DNA from: Phoronis australis
Taxonomy: Eukaryota; Phoronida; Phoronidae
DNA length: 64,000 nucleotides
Direction of reading: 5' to 3'
Assembly: GCA_002633005.1 (NCBI GenBank)
Contig: NMRA01000047.1
Coordinates: 188,913 to 252,912 of the forward strand
Shown here: one piece after another, positions 21,648 to 34,047 of the stretch
Position numbering within the stretch: position 1 is the stretch's first letter
Layout of the letters: each line of letters opens with the position of its first letter
Made by a program: the position numbers and the translations under genes
The notes under the pieces: generated by a model
Told to the model about the DNA's origin: nothing
Databases searched by the model: none
What the model saw: the letters and a program-made list of their open reading frames with translations, nothing else

Positions 21648-21673
21648 AATATATATATATATATATATATATA
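21648..21673. repeat. (AT)n microsatellite
   Basis: Thirteen or so AT dinucleotides at the left edge of the following retrotransposon copy. Confidence 0.95.
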
Positions 21674-21689
21674 AATCTGAAACACACGG

Positions 21690-23545
21690 AAAAAATATGG
21701 AATAAACTTGAGACAAAATTAAAAACAATGCTGGAAATTCTCGACAAAGACAGCACTAACGGTCCAACTAAAGCATGGATCTACAACAATGGTGTGGTTC
21801 CAAGGATTACGTGGGAATTCACAGTGTATGACTTCCCAGTGAGTTTCTCTAAAAAAACTTGAACATATATGCACAAAATATCTGAAACAATGGCTTGGAA
21901 TCAGTAAAATGTTAAGTAACACAGTTCTCTACAGATCTAAAGAGCATCTTGGTTTAGGCATGACTAGCCTAACAACCCATCTAAAGAAGATGCAAGTGGT
22001 CAAGTTTCACATCAACAAATACGCGAACGACCCTGAAACAAGGAAACTTTATATGGGTAAAGTTAAACAATTTTTCACGTCAAAACGGTGGAATGACATA
22101 AAAGAACTCGAAGAGAGAGAAAGGGATATAGTTCTGAATGAAATTTGTAATTCGAGAAGTCATAATGACAGGACTGGTTTGGGCTATAACACCAATAATA
22201 GAAAATTCATCAAGAACATGACAACTAAAGAACATAGAGCATCTATGACGGAACGTATACAGGAAGTCGACGAAAGTAAAGCACTCTTATATCTGTATAG
22301 CTGCGCCAAACAAGGGTTATGGCTCAGATGGGATGCAGTTATGTCACTTGATGTATCTTGGAGCAAGAGTCTCTATGCATGGAATCCGTCTCTCTTGGCA
22401 TTTAGGTTAAATGCCATACACGATATACTTCCAACATCACCAAATTTACATTTATGGAAACAATCGCCTTCTGAACGTTGCAACCTCTGCAGAACAGCTA
22501 AACGCACACTTCACCACATCCTCAGCAATTGCACAGTAGCATTAAATAATGGTCGCTACACTTGGCGACATGACCAAGTACTAGCAATAATATTTGATGC
22601 TATCAATGAAGTAGTTCAAAACCCTCCGAAGCCTGTAACTGAAACAGCAATCAGATTTATGTCAAAGAACGGTTTGAACTTCGGCAATAACAGAACAGAG
22701 CCGAAATTCAGTGAACAGGGCCACTTCCTGGCCAAGCCCAATGATTGGAAACTAATTAAAGATTGTACAGAAACGCCTCTTATATTCCCATCTGAAATAA
22801 CAGATTCTGCATTAAGACCTGACATTGTGCTATGGTCAATTCAGGAAAAAGAGCAGTTTTAATAGAACTTACAATACCAGCAGAAGACAATATGGAATCA
22901 GCACACCTGAGAAAAAGAATGAAATACACAAATCTCGTCGGTGAATGTGAAAATGCAGGATGGCAAACAGTCCTGTTCCCTGTTGAAGTCGGCAGTAGAG
23001 GCTTCATCTATAAATCATTAAAGAAGCTAAGGAATTTCCTCGAGGTCCCCAAAGAAATCAAAAAACAAACATACCAAACTGCCTCTCAGACAGCTCTCAG
23101 ATGTAGCTATACGATATATTTATCAAGAAACAACATCCAAGTTACAGAATGGCAACACTGCAACCTTTCTGAGCCTGTGATTGGAACGCAAAGAAGAGGT
23201 GAAACTATTCACAATCATGACTCAACAGAGAACCCTATATAAACAGCTACTTCGTCATCCCCGATATTAAAAAATATGGCGCACTTTCAACATAGACGTC
23301 GCAAATCACATCTGACGCAATTAAGTCAAGATATTTTTGAAATTCCTCGTGGTACGGGAATTGGGGATAGTTAGACCTATAAAATATCTTAAACCCAGCC
23401 GCAGAGCGTCTAAAGCCGCGCCCCGTACCAGTGACTGCTGGCAACTCATCGGAGACGCAACTTTAACATCCTTCGCCGCAGAGATAATAACTCTTGGCTG
23501 TCTCCGGTGAGTCCAATTATTCTTGAATGATGTTTAGGTAAATTT
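21690..23545 (+). mobile_element. R2/NeSL-type retrotransposon, copy B: RT C-terminus, CCHC and restriction-like endonuclease
   Basis: Coding starts within the region after the reverse-transcriptase core (W-I-Y-N-N-G-V-V-P-R-I-T-W), shifts frame near 21,852, then runs 21,909-22,862. A CCHC knuckle of spacing C-x2-C-x8-H-x4-C lies at 22,479-22,532. The R-P-D-I-V-L-W-S motif (PD codons 22,818-22,823), L-I-E-L-T (22,862-22,873) and a downstream K-R-M-K-Y form a PD-(D/E)xK-type endonuclease. An extra base in an A-run at 22,847-22,851 breaks the frame between P-D and E. This order (RT, CCHC, RLE) is that of R2, NeSL and related early-branching non-LTR retrotransposons. The copy is 5' truncated and inactive, and lacks the USP block of copy A. 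Its 3' end GATGTTTAGGTAAAT abuts Penelope-like element B. Confidence 0.85.
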
Positions 23546-25000
23546 TTGACAAATGCAATATAACACGTGAAGTTGGCATGCACAACTATGACGATAAAAA
23601 CACATATAAATATACATATGTTGCTGTGCAACATACTCTACAGATCACTTAAATAACGATAGAGTCCTTCGAGTTCCAGTTAGCTGCTCGTTCAAACTGG
23701 GTTTTTCAAGCATTATTAGAAGCGACTGTAATGTTCGTAACCTGTGTACATCCTTTTCAGTGTATCTAATGACTGTATTGTCGACAATCTCCTGACGAGT
23801 TATCTTGCGACCATGAACATTTTGTAAATGGTCTTTTATTGAACCGTATTGTAAATGCATTGAAGGTCGCCGTGACAAGGAACACACTGTGTGCCCAATG
23901 TAATTTTGTTTCCGATGAGGACGAAAACATTCGACCGCGGGACAAGTAAAATCATAAACAACATTACATCTACCAACGGTGCGGACCTTCTCACGACTAA
24001 TATTGTTTCTCACCACTAAATTAGAGGTCTTCATATTCTTGTAATAAATAATTACATCTAGTTTGTCATTAGGACTAACAACTTTTACATTATTATATAT
24101 TATGTTCTTTAGGATTTTTTTATCTTGTACAAAACTTTTGGACATGCAGTTTTATAGGACAGTTTTTTAACATTACCAGTAAATGTTTGTACACGATAAT
24201 GTTGTTCAACTTTTGAGACAAACCGATCAATGTGCTTATCCACAAATGAACTTGTGTAACCATTATTTATTGGAAGTTGTTTTACATGTTGAACTTTACT
24301 AATGAACAGTTTCTAGTCTGATGTAATAGTGTGAGCTGTCTTTAAGAGATTGACTAAAACAGCTATCTTATAACGCTCAGGACAGTCACTATCAGCATGG
24401 AGACAAATACCTTTGTCAATAGGCTTGTGATAAACTGATGTGATGAATCTTGTGTCTGAGTTACATATAAGTACATCTAGAAATGGTATCTTATGAATTT
24501 CAATACTGAATGGTCCTCAAGCACAGTTTTAAGCGATACCATTTCATCAAAATTACAATATACGAAAATATCATCAACATATCGATCATATATAGGAATG
24601 TGGTCAATGTTAGTTTTAATTCGTTTTTCAACTTCTGACATATAAAATTCAGCGAACGTTGGGTCTAATGGGGAACCCATACTTACACCGTCTTTCCGCA
24701 AAAATAGTTTACCATTTACATGTCGAAATGGTGCCTTCGTAGTTCAAGTTAATAGCATTTCTTTAAGTATGTCCTTAGGAATTTCAGGGGGTTTCAAATT
24801 TGGATGATTATAGACATTGTTAATAATAATGTCTTGGTTTCAAGTACTGGGACATTGGTGAATAACGACTCTGCATCCAGTGACATTGGTTGGCAGCCAG
24901 TAATAGGTACAGTGGTACGCAAAATCTCAAGGAAGACATCCCGTGACTTGATACTACACTGACTTTGAATATACGGCTTTATAATCTGATCAATACATAT
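23546..25000 (-). mobile_element. Penelope-like element B (RT motif C plus GIY-YIG), degenerate
   Basis: Read on the minus strand. The reverse-transcriptase part (24,701-24,477) has G-V-S-M-G-S-P-L and Y-D-R-Y-V-D-D-I-F-V-Y (24,590-24,561), the catalytic motif C. After a linker with stops comes a 166-codon frame (24,145-23,645) with V-V-Y-D-F-T-C-P, N-Y-I-G-H-T (23,906-23,889), L-S-R-R and G-S-I-K-D-H. This is the GIY-YIG endonuclease found in Penelope-like elements. The tail 23,640-23,546 is cut by the 3' end of retrotransposon copy B. Several stops and frameshifts show it is inactive. The 5' part of the element is missing or beyond recognition above about 25,000. Confidence 0.87.
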
Positions 25001-25051
25001 TTTTGCAACCTACAGTCTGTGGATGAATGTCTGCGTGAACACTAAATGCCT

Positions 25052-25231
25052 TATTCACGCGGTCGCCATGTTAGTAGTGAGCCTCATTTTAGGCTTAAAA
25101 ACAATGCATTTGAGACATGAATATAACGAGGCACGCGAAAAAATCCCTTGTTGCGTTATATTTAAGCGCAATATGCATTATTTTCAAAACCTAAAATGAA
25201 GCTCACTTTTGAAATGGCGAATGTGTGAATA
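25052..25231. mobile_element. Foldback MITE, 180 bases with about 58-base arms
   Basis: TATTCACGCGGTCGCCATG … TCATTTTAGGCTTAAAAACAA at the left pairs with the reverse complement of the right end, TATTCACACATTCGCCATT … TCATTTTAGGTTTTGAAAATA. The loop is about 60 bases. No coding capacity. Confidence 0.8.
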
Positions 25232-25380
25232 CAGTGTATATCAAAGTCACAAAGGGAAAACTTTAAGTTCTTTATTTAAGATAACGGTTCGTAATTCCGG
25301 TGTATTTAAAGATTATTTCGAAACATTTACGTGTAATTAATGATAATATGTCGAAATACTCTTTAAAACAAATCTTACCG

Positions 25381-25700
25381 TTACATCGCCGCGGCATCAA
25401 TACTGGTGGCTAATTTCGACGACTGTACAACTCTCGAGGCTTTAAATGAAAAACGGAAAAATCTTTTCAAAGTACTGAAGACGAGCAACTTAAAAACTCT
25501 ACACTTCCTATTCGTTTCAACAAATCGTAAGGGTTGCTTTGAATTTTTATCAAATATATTTCCAGGCATCTATGTACCTGTATTGACTCTATTGACGAAG
25601 TCATGGGTACATGTACGCCGTGGTTCTTCTCTTGGGAGGAAGGTTGCTGATGGTCGAAACGTCCCCGTTGTTACAGCCAGCAACAACTGTTGAACAATCA
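25381..25700 (+). other. Possible retroelement remnant
   Basis: A 95-codon frame (25,406-25,693) has no recognised domain. Near its end GAAGGTTGCTGATGGTCGAA is followed by ACGTCCCCG; 'gatggtcgaaacgt' phrases are common in Penelope-like tails. The rest is unidentified. Confidence 0.25.
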
Positions 25701-26194
25701 GACGCACTGTAGTCTTCCAAAGCGACCAAGATATCAGACTAAGATAGGTACCGACATTTCAAAACGGTTGTGGTAAAAACAACTTCGTGGAACGAGGGAG
25801 CCCCATTTACTTCAAGATTTCTCAGTGAACATTTCTCAGACTATCCAAAATCAGCTCTTCTCACATGACCTGGAATGTGTTACGACACAACTGGTTAATA
25901 ACACCGGTTACATATTTTTTTGATATTACATTGGCGAATCACATAGTAGTGCAAAGTAGACATCCATACGTTTTACATTTTATCGTCTGCAAAACAACCA
26001 AGATGCGCGCCAACCAAACAATGCCGGAATTCCGAGAAAGGGACAAGGTTATGATTGACAAATCGGGTGCCCCAACTGAACGTACTCCCAGTCGGAAGGA
26101 CATGCAAACAACTTCTTAAACAGACTCATCTTCGGCTACGAATTTTATATCCACTTTCATTCAAACGGGAGATGACCCCCAACAAAAGAAACGC

Positions 26195-26249
26195 GGCGAG
26201 ACCAAGGAGTGTAGTAGAGTTCCTACTCTACTACACTCCTTGGCGAGAC
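26195..26249. mobile_element. Perfect 19-base-arm palindrome flanked by GGCGAGAC direct repeats
   Basis: Arms CCAAGGAGTGTAGTAGAGT (26,202-26,220) and its exact reverse complement (26,225-26,243) are separated by only TCCT. The octamer GGCGAGAC stands at 26,195-26,202 and again at 26,242-26,249. Removing the palindrome and one octamer leaves a continuous host sequence, so this looks like a tiny recent insertion with an 8-base target duplication, the hAT size. Confidence 0.8.
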
Positions 26250-26563
26250 TGTCTAGCTGTGCAGTCTCAAGGTCAATTCAGTGCTCACGCGCGGGGAAGT
26301 CTTGCTGACTTATTTATAAACATTGTTTAACTTTTAATATTACAACTTCGAAGACTATTAGATTCTAATTTGAATATTTGCTGTGAAAGCTGAATGTAAT
26401 TTACATTTGTAAAGCTTAAAATAAAACTATTAACAAAAATAACTAAGTAACTTTAGATTACGCAAGCGAGTTTTTACAAAAGTTGCGTCATGTGGTTGGA
26501 AGTTTTAGACACGTCGAGTTCTTCGGCAAAAAAGCTCGTTTTTACGGTTTATGTGAGACAGCA

Positions 26564-26683
26564 AATCCTACACTCGTCTCAGATTGATGACATGGGGAAA
26601 ACCTCTCTCGGCAAGCCTCGGGATTTTGACGAAATTTCCAAGAAGTTTTGCACATGTCATCAACCTGAGACTCGTGTAGGATT
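26564..26683. repeat. Foldback repeat, about 30-base arms
   Basis: AATCCTACACTCGTCTCAGA then TTGATGACATG at 26,564-26,594 pairs with 26,653-26,683, whose reverse complement is AATCCTACACGAGTCTCAGG then TTGATGACATG. The 58-base middle is unique here. Probably a miniature element. Confidence 0.8.
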
Positions 26684-26889
26684 CTCTATCTGTGACTTAT
26701 TTAATCCAACGTGATTAAACACCCATGCTCGTAAATTGTACGCGCGTTTTTACCTTTTTCAGACATCAGATTCTTCATTCTGGTTACTGCAGTCATCAGT
26801 TCGCCACTGCAGCATGTTTTCTTAGGCTCATGACTGCCTTTTCCCTTGCTGAATGATGCTGCAGTACCACATGGTATAAAGTGCTGCAA

Positions 26890-28170
26890 CAGTGCAGGAG
26901 ACCGTCGATGGACTATTTGAAAATATAGAAGAATACGTATTCAAAGATATTACTACTTTATACGATCCTGTTTCACCGTGACGTTTCATTCCCATTTTCC
27001 AAGCAAACCATTTCTGGCTTCAGCTGAACACATCTTTGCCTGGTCACCCAATGGCCTTCTCGCGTGCAGTGTACACCGGGCTATGTGTCGTTTGCTTTGC
27101 ATAGCAAAGATGATATCAGGCGACACGTTTACAACTAGCGTCACCTCCTTTGTTTACTAAATTGGGAACTGCAGAAAAATTAGTGCAAATGTTGGGTTTG
27201 TCGTATTAAAATTTAACTAAACTCTGTGCACGTGCCTTGACAACTAGTCGTTATCCTGTGATTCATTTGCTTCTTTTGTGTATCATAAGTTCATTAAAAT
27301 TTTATTTTTGATTTTTTGCGCACCGTAAGTACTTTGCTGTTTTGGTTACTTTCAGCTAAAAGTTCGTTGTGTTTTTGGCTATTGTATATTCCAGTCCATT
27401 TCTGTTGTAATAGTAGTACGCTCTGAACAGTTTTCACGAGTTCGATCTGTAAATATTATTATTGTTGTTTTTGAAGCGATTCTTAACAATTCATCCACTT
27501 GTATCTACGTTTAGTTGAAGAAGCGCCCATTGTGTGGACATTTTGCAACCGTGCTTTGAACGAACTGTAAACAGCAAACAGGAACTTGACAACAGATAAA
27601 CGTATTGCTAAATACACAAAATTAACCCACAAGACAATACTAACGAAATGAAAACTATGCCACCTATGCTTTGGAAAATACTTGGAAAACGACTAGGGAG
27701 AGAACCTCAAGCCATTGGCCCATAATTTTTCTTGGCGCACTGTGATGGACAGTTTTTTATGGTTATGCTTCCTCATCCAGTTGTTTCAGTAATGAAAAGT
27801 AGACGGAGCAAAATTAATACGAGTGCGTGCCTCTTTTAAGAGAATAGCCGCAAGAGTTTCCGCTAGGGGTGACTAATGTTGTTCGAAGAAAATGAAAATA
27901 AGTGTGAATTCCACGCACATATCCACGTGTATACTAAATCGTCATGTTTTTTACTCAGAGACAAGTACTGTGTGGTTAATTAAAAAAGTAAGGAAAGGGT
28001 GTCTTTCATGGAGTCACCCCGCTATGTTAAGGCAATTCTTGTTTTCACGCGACCTACAGCAAAGCGAGATGCGTCGTCGTTGCGGACTGTTACTCGGTCG
28101 ATATTCGTCCGACAAGGCTTCGTTTTCTCATAACTCGTCTCACCTGCCTATTTTGAATCGTTTAGCTTTT
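26890..28170. other. No gene recognised
   Basis: AT-rich sequence with only short open frames of no recognisable content. Confidence 0.4.
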
Positions 28171-28176
28171 TATTGT

Positions 28177-29328
28177 TCATGCTTGTAGCTGGTTCCATGG
28201 TAACACCCTCGGACTTGACCGATGTTGTTGGGACCGTGGCAGGAACAGGTAAACCAAATGACTCAGTTCCGGTTTCGTTTCGTCCGCCCTATCGATGTCA
28301 CCCTCTGCCAAATAGATTACATTTAACTGCTTCTCAATGCTTGTTACGTTTTGTCCGGGGTTTTGTGCTCTCATATTGATAACCGTATATTGTTCAGCGT
28401 CTCTGCATTGTGCTCAAGGCCACCGTTCAACTTTTCTTTTGCGACTTTCTTCGTTGTCCCCAAGTTCTTTCTCGGACGTTTCACCGTCTTTACTTGTGAA
28501 CTGCACTTGATACGTCTCGTTGGACGTCACCACCTGCACTAGTGTTTGCAAAATGCTGTTCACATCGCGTTCGTCCTTGCCTGATAGGTTTGCTGACTCA
28601 TCAAAGTCACGTTTCATCTCAGTATGAATGTCGCGCGCTCAATACACCTCCTCAGCTATTGCTGCTCTCAACAAAAAGACGATGAATTTGTTGACATCGC
28701 CGTCAGACCACATTTCTTCTCTTTACAAATGTCCTTCTTTTTGTATTTATTGAGTTTCTTGCACCTCCTTAGCTACTATTGCTCTCAATAGAGAAACCAA
28801 GAATTCATCGACGTTTCGCTCATCCTTCTTAGAACGAAAAATCGTTTCTCTCTCTTCATCTCAACCGTTCACAGTGCGCAACTCTCCCTAACCAGCTTCA
28901 CACTTCTCTACGTGAACTTCAGTACTTTTAATTTCTTCTTTAGTGGCAATGTTTTTCTCTATTTCCACGTCCTTTCCTTGAAGGCCTTGAACAATTACCC
29001 AATGGGTTATCAGTCCTTCAAACACGATGGAAGTTACTATCAAGATCCTAGCCATTTCCAAGCTAGTCTCGTCATAGAACGAAACCATAATCTCGGAGAG
29101 GTCCAACAACCGAGACACACTGCGAACAGTATACAGGTCCGTTTTGTACAAGAGACAACAAATGACTTGTTTCAAGACGCTCTGATAGGACATGTTCTTA
29201 TATACCTTCATGGTGAAACTCGAGTTTCCATTTCTTTCTTCTTTGGTGCTCGTTTTTTCGGCCGTCGTTGCCTCCATACCAGTTGCATTTTTTCGTATAT
29301 TTTGAAAACATTCCTGCTTACGAGACAT
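28177..29328 (-). pseudogene. Possible decayed coding region with a repeated 20-residue motif
   Basis: On the minus strand a 146-codon frame (29,328-28,888) is followed by three similar segments in different frames: K-D-E-R-N-V-D-E-F-L-V-S-L-L-R-A-I-V-A-K (28,832-28,761), D-G-D-V-N-K-F-I-V-F-L-L-R-A-A-I-A-E (28,710-28,639) and K-D-E-R-D-V-N-S-I-L-Q-T-L-V-Q-V-V (28,578-28,515). A 67-codon and a 65-codon frame lie nearby. The repeated D-(E/G)-x-x-V-(D/N)-x-(F/I)-(L/I) pattern suggests real former coding repeats, but stops separate the segments. They could also be small exons of a live gene; I could not place consistent splice sites. Family not recognised. Confidence 0.3.
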
Positions 29329-29339
29329 TTAAGGTTATA

Positions 29340-32300
29340 AAAAGTGACGAGCCTTTATTTAAGTTTCTGCCATTCAATAATGTACTCAAACACACAATAA
29401 TGTGACAATTTTCTTGAATTCGCATTGGGGACACTTGCAGTGCAGATCCACAATGTACAGAGAACGAAAGTTGAAAAATTTCTGTCGTTGATAAAAGCAT
29501 GTTTAGTAGACCTCACGGTTTGGTGAATAAAAGCTTGCATAAAGCACATAGTGCTGTCACGTATTTGTGGATAAACAAGCCCCAATTGAACGAAAACCAA
29601 CTTCTTAATGTTTCACAAACATCTTCAAACTATTTGCTTCAGTAGCGTCTCATGTGAATTAACAACTAGCTGTGCAATATTGTGAATGTCCATGGCTTCG
29701 TGTCTAACAGTGACGTCACTAATCCATGCTTACCCGGGATCCGTTTTGATAATGATACACTTTATAACAGCTATTTCAGTGAAATATGGTCATAATACAT
29801 CGTAGAGAATCTGTTGCATGTAGTAACGTAGCAAAAGATCTCTGTCATAGTGGCTTTGCTCTTGTAGGACTTCACCACGGTAACTATGGTAAGAGTGACC
29901 TATATGCTGTTGTCAGAACTATACATTGTTAAAAACGAAAATAATGTAATATTTTTGAGTAAAGGATTGATTAGATTGAAACTGCTACATACCTCTCCGT
30001 TTTCTGCCAAATACATCGAGCCTATGGTCTCAAGCAGTATCGAGCAGCATCCGACCTTCACGACCCCAGCTTTAACATTTTGGGAGATATTATTTCCTTT
30101 ACCGTTTAAACGCATAAATTTTTAATCAATTTCAGTCCAAAACTAAAAAGACATTTCTGCCTAACATTGTGTTTTATGCTGTATACAAAATGACGGGGTG
30201 CTTGTAGTTCAGTTATAAATTATGCCTGTCTTATATGAGGTGATCTGGACTTCAGTCGTGTTAATGCAGTTTGTTACAGAGCTCAGAGGTTTTCCTTTAG
30301 AATTACTAAGACAGCACCAAATGCCGCAGTGATAGGGTCCACAAGTTGAGAAAACTCCAGGTCATTGACCGTGGTTTAGTGTAATTCGGCTTTGGCGGAG
30401 GTTCATTAACATGTCTAGGTTCAGACTGATAAGCAATGTTTTTTGAGTTTTACTATAAATTCTTAATGAGTGTTAAAAACTGGTAGTTTATGGATATTTA
30501 TTTTAAAGGAAACCCACATGAGAGGTTTATTGAGCCTCCGTGTAGGGTTATCAAAGGTGATGTCATTTTTGACAATGAACATTTACAAGTTTAGAAAAGA
30601 ACGGGCTGTTATTTCGGGGTTGGGAAAGAAACTTTAGTTGTGCAGAAATTTCAAGTCTACTCAAGGTCATGAACGACATATTTGTAGTAATGTAAGTCGA
30701 ATGGGGCGAAGGTATCTGGCAGCTGTGGAGGTACGAAGATAAAATATGTAATCACTGCCAATACGGGTTTGTTTAAGACGAAGTTCATGAAGTACAATGC
30801 CCAGCTTACCTTGACTTTATATCAGGTTTGTTTTCGTCGACTGAATGCCAACTTTATATCTTTTAATGATGAAGAAAGGTTTCTCTCCTTGATGTCATTT
30901 GGAATTGTAAGAGATTTGCGATTGACTGTCAGGACATGGTTTTATCGAAAATGGGGTAACAGTGTTCTATATATATGTCATTGAATCCACAGTTACTGTG
31001 ATTATTAAGTAGATGTTTGGTTTCTAACGTGTGTTCTAACTCTGTTACTTTCTGTGTACGTTTTAGATGTATGTACGTTATTGAAAAGAGAAATAAATGA
31101 ACTGTGTTATTGTTATTCTTTATTAATTATAAGGGAAGTAGTTTTGCGCGAAATCATCAAAGCATGGTTCATTTAATTTATAATCATTTTCAAAATCTCA
31201 ACTCAGTTACCATACATACTGCTCAACTCAAGAGAATAATGCAGCTTTATCAAGGATTCCACCTGATACCTGACAGTTTGGTGAAAATGAGGTTTATACC
31301 TTAAAGGAGTGAGAGTAGAGCAAGGGTACACAAAGATACCTTAACGACTGTCCGTTAGAATGGATGTCAAACTCGTTGAGTCTGCGTGGGAGAGCGCCCG
31401 TCGTACTTGCCTGTACCGCTTCAAACAGACTAGTCGTCTTCTTACTCGGGGAAATTTCACGAAAAAATATCCGTTAGATTTGATACACTGTTGGTTGCTC
31501 CATCGGTGTAGGGAAGGAGTAAAATTTAGATTTTTGGGGTCTCATGACTGGAGTGACGACCAAAAGCAGTGCACCCTCTCCTGTCCGCTACGGTTCCCCA
31601 GGCCCGCGTTCCTAGCGTGGACGTAGCCTCCACCATGCCGCCAGAATTAGGAAGGAGGTGATGTGTTTACCTCCAGTCGCTAACAGAGGTGTGGCACCGA
31701 ATCACCGTCAAACCCCTAGCAAATGTAAAACGTGGACCTTGAATACGGCTCGAAATAACAAGTAATCCATGCGTGCACATGGTGCGTTCAGGTGAGGTAC
31801 AGTTAAGATGCGTCGTTCGATCGGTAAAACTACGACACTGAAGAATATTGGATGCGCAGTACATTTAGACTGGCGTACTTAAAGGGGATAGGTAATTTAA
31901 CAAGTTCGTGAATTATTTTGAGTCAAAATTAGTGTCGATATTAAATTTAATCACTGCCGATGCGTCCTTTTCCTGGTTTCAAGGACAATAAAAATGTGTC
32001 GATTCCTTTTCTTTACATATGATTTATTAGCCATCAACGTACATGTTGGTCAAAGAACACTAACTAACTACATTGAAAATACGCCACAAATAACACTCTA
32101 CATGTATATACATGTACACATTTTTACTATGGTATTCGTGGCTCCGCGCAGATATATTTTTGTTTGCGCACTTCATCTAAGTGTTAGTTATCAGATTAGA
32201 GTTTGGGGACCAAAAACTACCTACGACGCCACTGTCTGTTATGGAAACGAGCTCATGAAAGCGCACGCGATTCTTTTTTTCATAAAAAACCCATCTCCTT

Positions 32301-33290
32301 AAATAAAGCTGCATTCCCGCTTTCTGTAAAAACGAAAATGTAAATAGATTTTTTACTCTCATAATAACGAGCTCATAATATCCCTTATCGTATTAGGAGG
32401 TGTCCATTTCCCTTGCGAAAAGAACAGTTAGCGAAACAGCGGCTCGAGAAAATGTTTCAGGTCATGGCGAACACGGAAATTGCTCTTGTATTCATAGCAT
32501 GTGACTCTAAGTTGCTGGCTCATTCGGAAACAAAACGCTGACAGAGGTGCGCGGTTTTTTTTAGTCCGCCGGCTATTTTGTTACCAAAGAGGTCCACAAT
32601 GTTAGGAATTCCATATTGAAGGCTGGGTGCGCGCATGTTTTTGACAGACAATAGCCTGATCCGAGGACGTCTTGTCCCTAGTTCTAAATTTCACCCATAG
32701 ATGTCAATAAAGAGCCGACCTTGAAAACGAGCAGACGATTGGAACAATTAAGCAACGTACTAAGAATGATAACCAAGAGGTGCCAGTATTTGTTCGTATG
32801 TTGTGGAAAATGTCTCTGTTATTCACTCTTTAATTGGCCTGATGCCCGGAAACGGCAGAGGGCAAGCGGAGCTCGGGGCGGAACGAATTGCCGGCTGCTG
32901 TTAGGAAATATTCTTTAATGATTCTCAGTGAACCATGGATTGCTCTCTTCACTGAACCCAACCCCCAGCATTGGGGCCCCCGTCATCAATATTATAGGCC
33001 TGCCGATATTGCTCTGTGTTCATTATATATGTGTACGCCTATTCTACGATGAAAAGTCCCTCCCGGCGGTACGTAAATCACTAAAATTAATGAGCGCAAC
33101 TCCTTAAGTCTTGCCCTGAACGGCAATTCAATCCAATTGCCATAATTGTATTGACTCGGAGCCATTCAGTAAAATGCACGTGACTGGCAAGTTTTTATGT
33201 TACTCTAGGCACACATCTTTAATCTAAAGAACTGTCTCTAATTTAGTAATTAGTGTGATTATCAGAGAGTCGTATGTGTCGTGTGTTGTC
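29340..33290. other. No gene recognised
   Basis: Several open frames of 60-100 codons, for example plus-strand 30,769-30,984, 31,360-31,626 and 31,994-32,302, have no known signature or splice frame. The last part (32,400-33,300) is richer in CpG and G/C than its surroundings and may be a promoter zone for the candidate exon that follows. Confidence 0.35.
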
Positions 33291-33299
33291 ACCTCTGTT

Positions 33300-33702
33300 A
33301 AACTGGTTAGAGGCTGATCAGTCTATAGCCTAGCTAGAGACAGAGGGACCTCGGGGACATGAGCAAAATCAGTGATGCACATGGAGCATACCAAAGCATC
33401 ACCACCAAAACGAGTATTCCGCCACATCAGCAAATCGTCAACCTGCCACTAATAAGCATTATACTGCTTTCTTTTTCATTGATCATGACTGCCTGCACTC
33501 TGAGATTGTTTTATATTAGCCTACTGCAACAAAGTTGCCTCATAAAATCAATGCATTGTTTGCTCAAGACACTAGCACCCTCCAACATTAAAGCCATTTG
33601 ATTGTTTCTTCATGCCATGGTTGATTATTGCCATGTGCCTGAGTCTGTGACAGTTACACATCATGAGATTAAGGTCTGTTGCTATGGAAACAAGAAGCAG
33701 GT
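33300..33702 (+). promoter_or_regulatory. Candidate transcription start and 5' non-coding exon
   Basis: A block following CpG-richer sequence ends in a good donor, AAGCAG|GTAAGAG, at 33,702. Immediately before the donor is GTTGCTATGGAAAC, which resembles the RFX X-box half-site pair. An 80-codon frame (33,359-33,601) with one hydrophobic stretch lies inside; it may be an upstream frame or chance. The exon could belong to the NSUN7-like gene 20 kb downstream or to an unseen transcript. Confidence 0.2.
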
Positions 33703-34047
33703 AAGAGTGTGTTTGACATTGTTTACTTTTTTCATTGATTTGATAAATTGTTTGCTAATAAGGACATGAATGTTTTTAACGTAAAAACTAAACAGTGAAA
33801 ATAACAAAATGATGTTAAACTTGAGACTTTTTGTAACTGAAAAAATATCTATAAAAACCTGATTTACAATCAGATAATTCTTTGCGTAAACATTCAGTGA
33901 ATTGCTTTAAATAGACAACTTAGACTCCAATTATTAGTAGAAGTTCAAGTTGTGTTCAGGTTCGGTCACTGTTGTCTGCATTTCAAAACATATGCCATTG
34001 ATCAATGATTTCAAGTGGATTATGTTGTTGTGGTCAGTTAAGCATTC

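Noticed and set aside
22832-23242. A second independent gene after the 317-codon frame
   Set aside because: It is the same retrotransposon protein continued in another frame after a one-base indel in an A-run.
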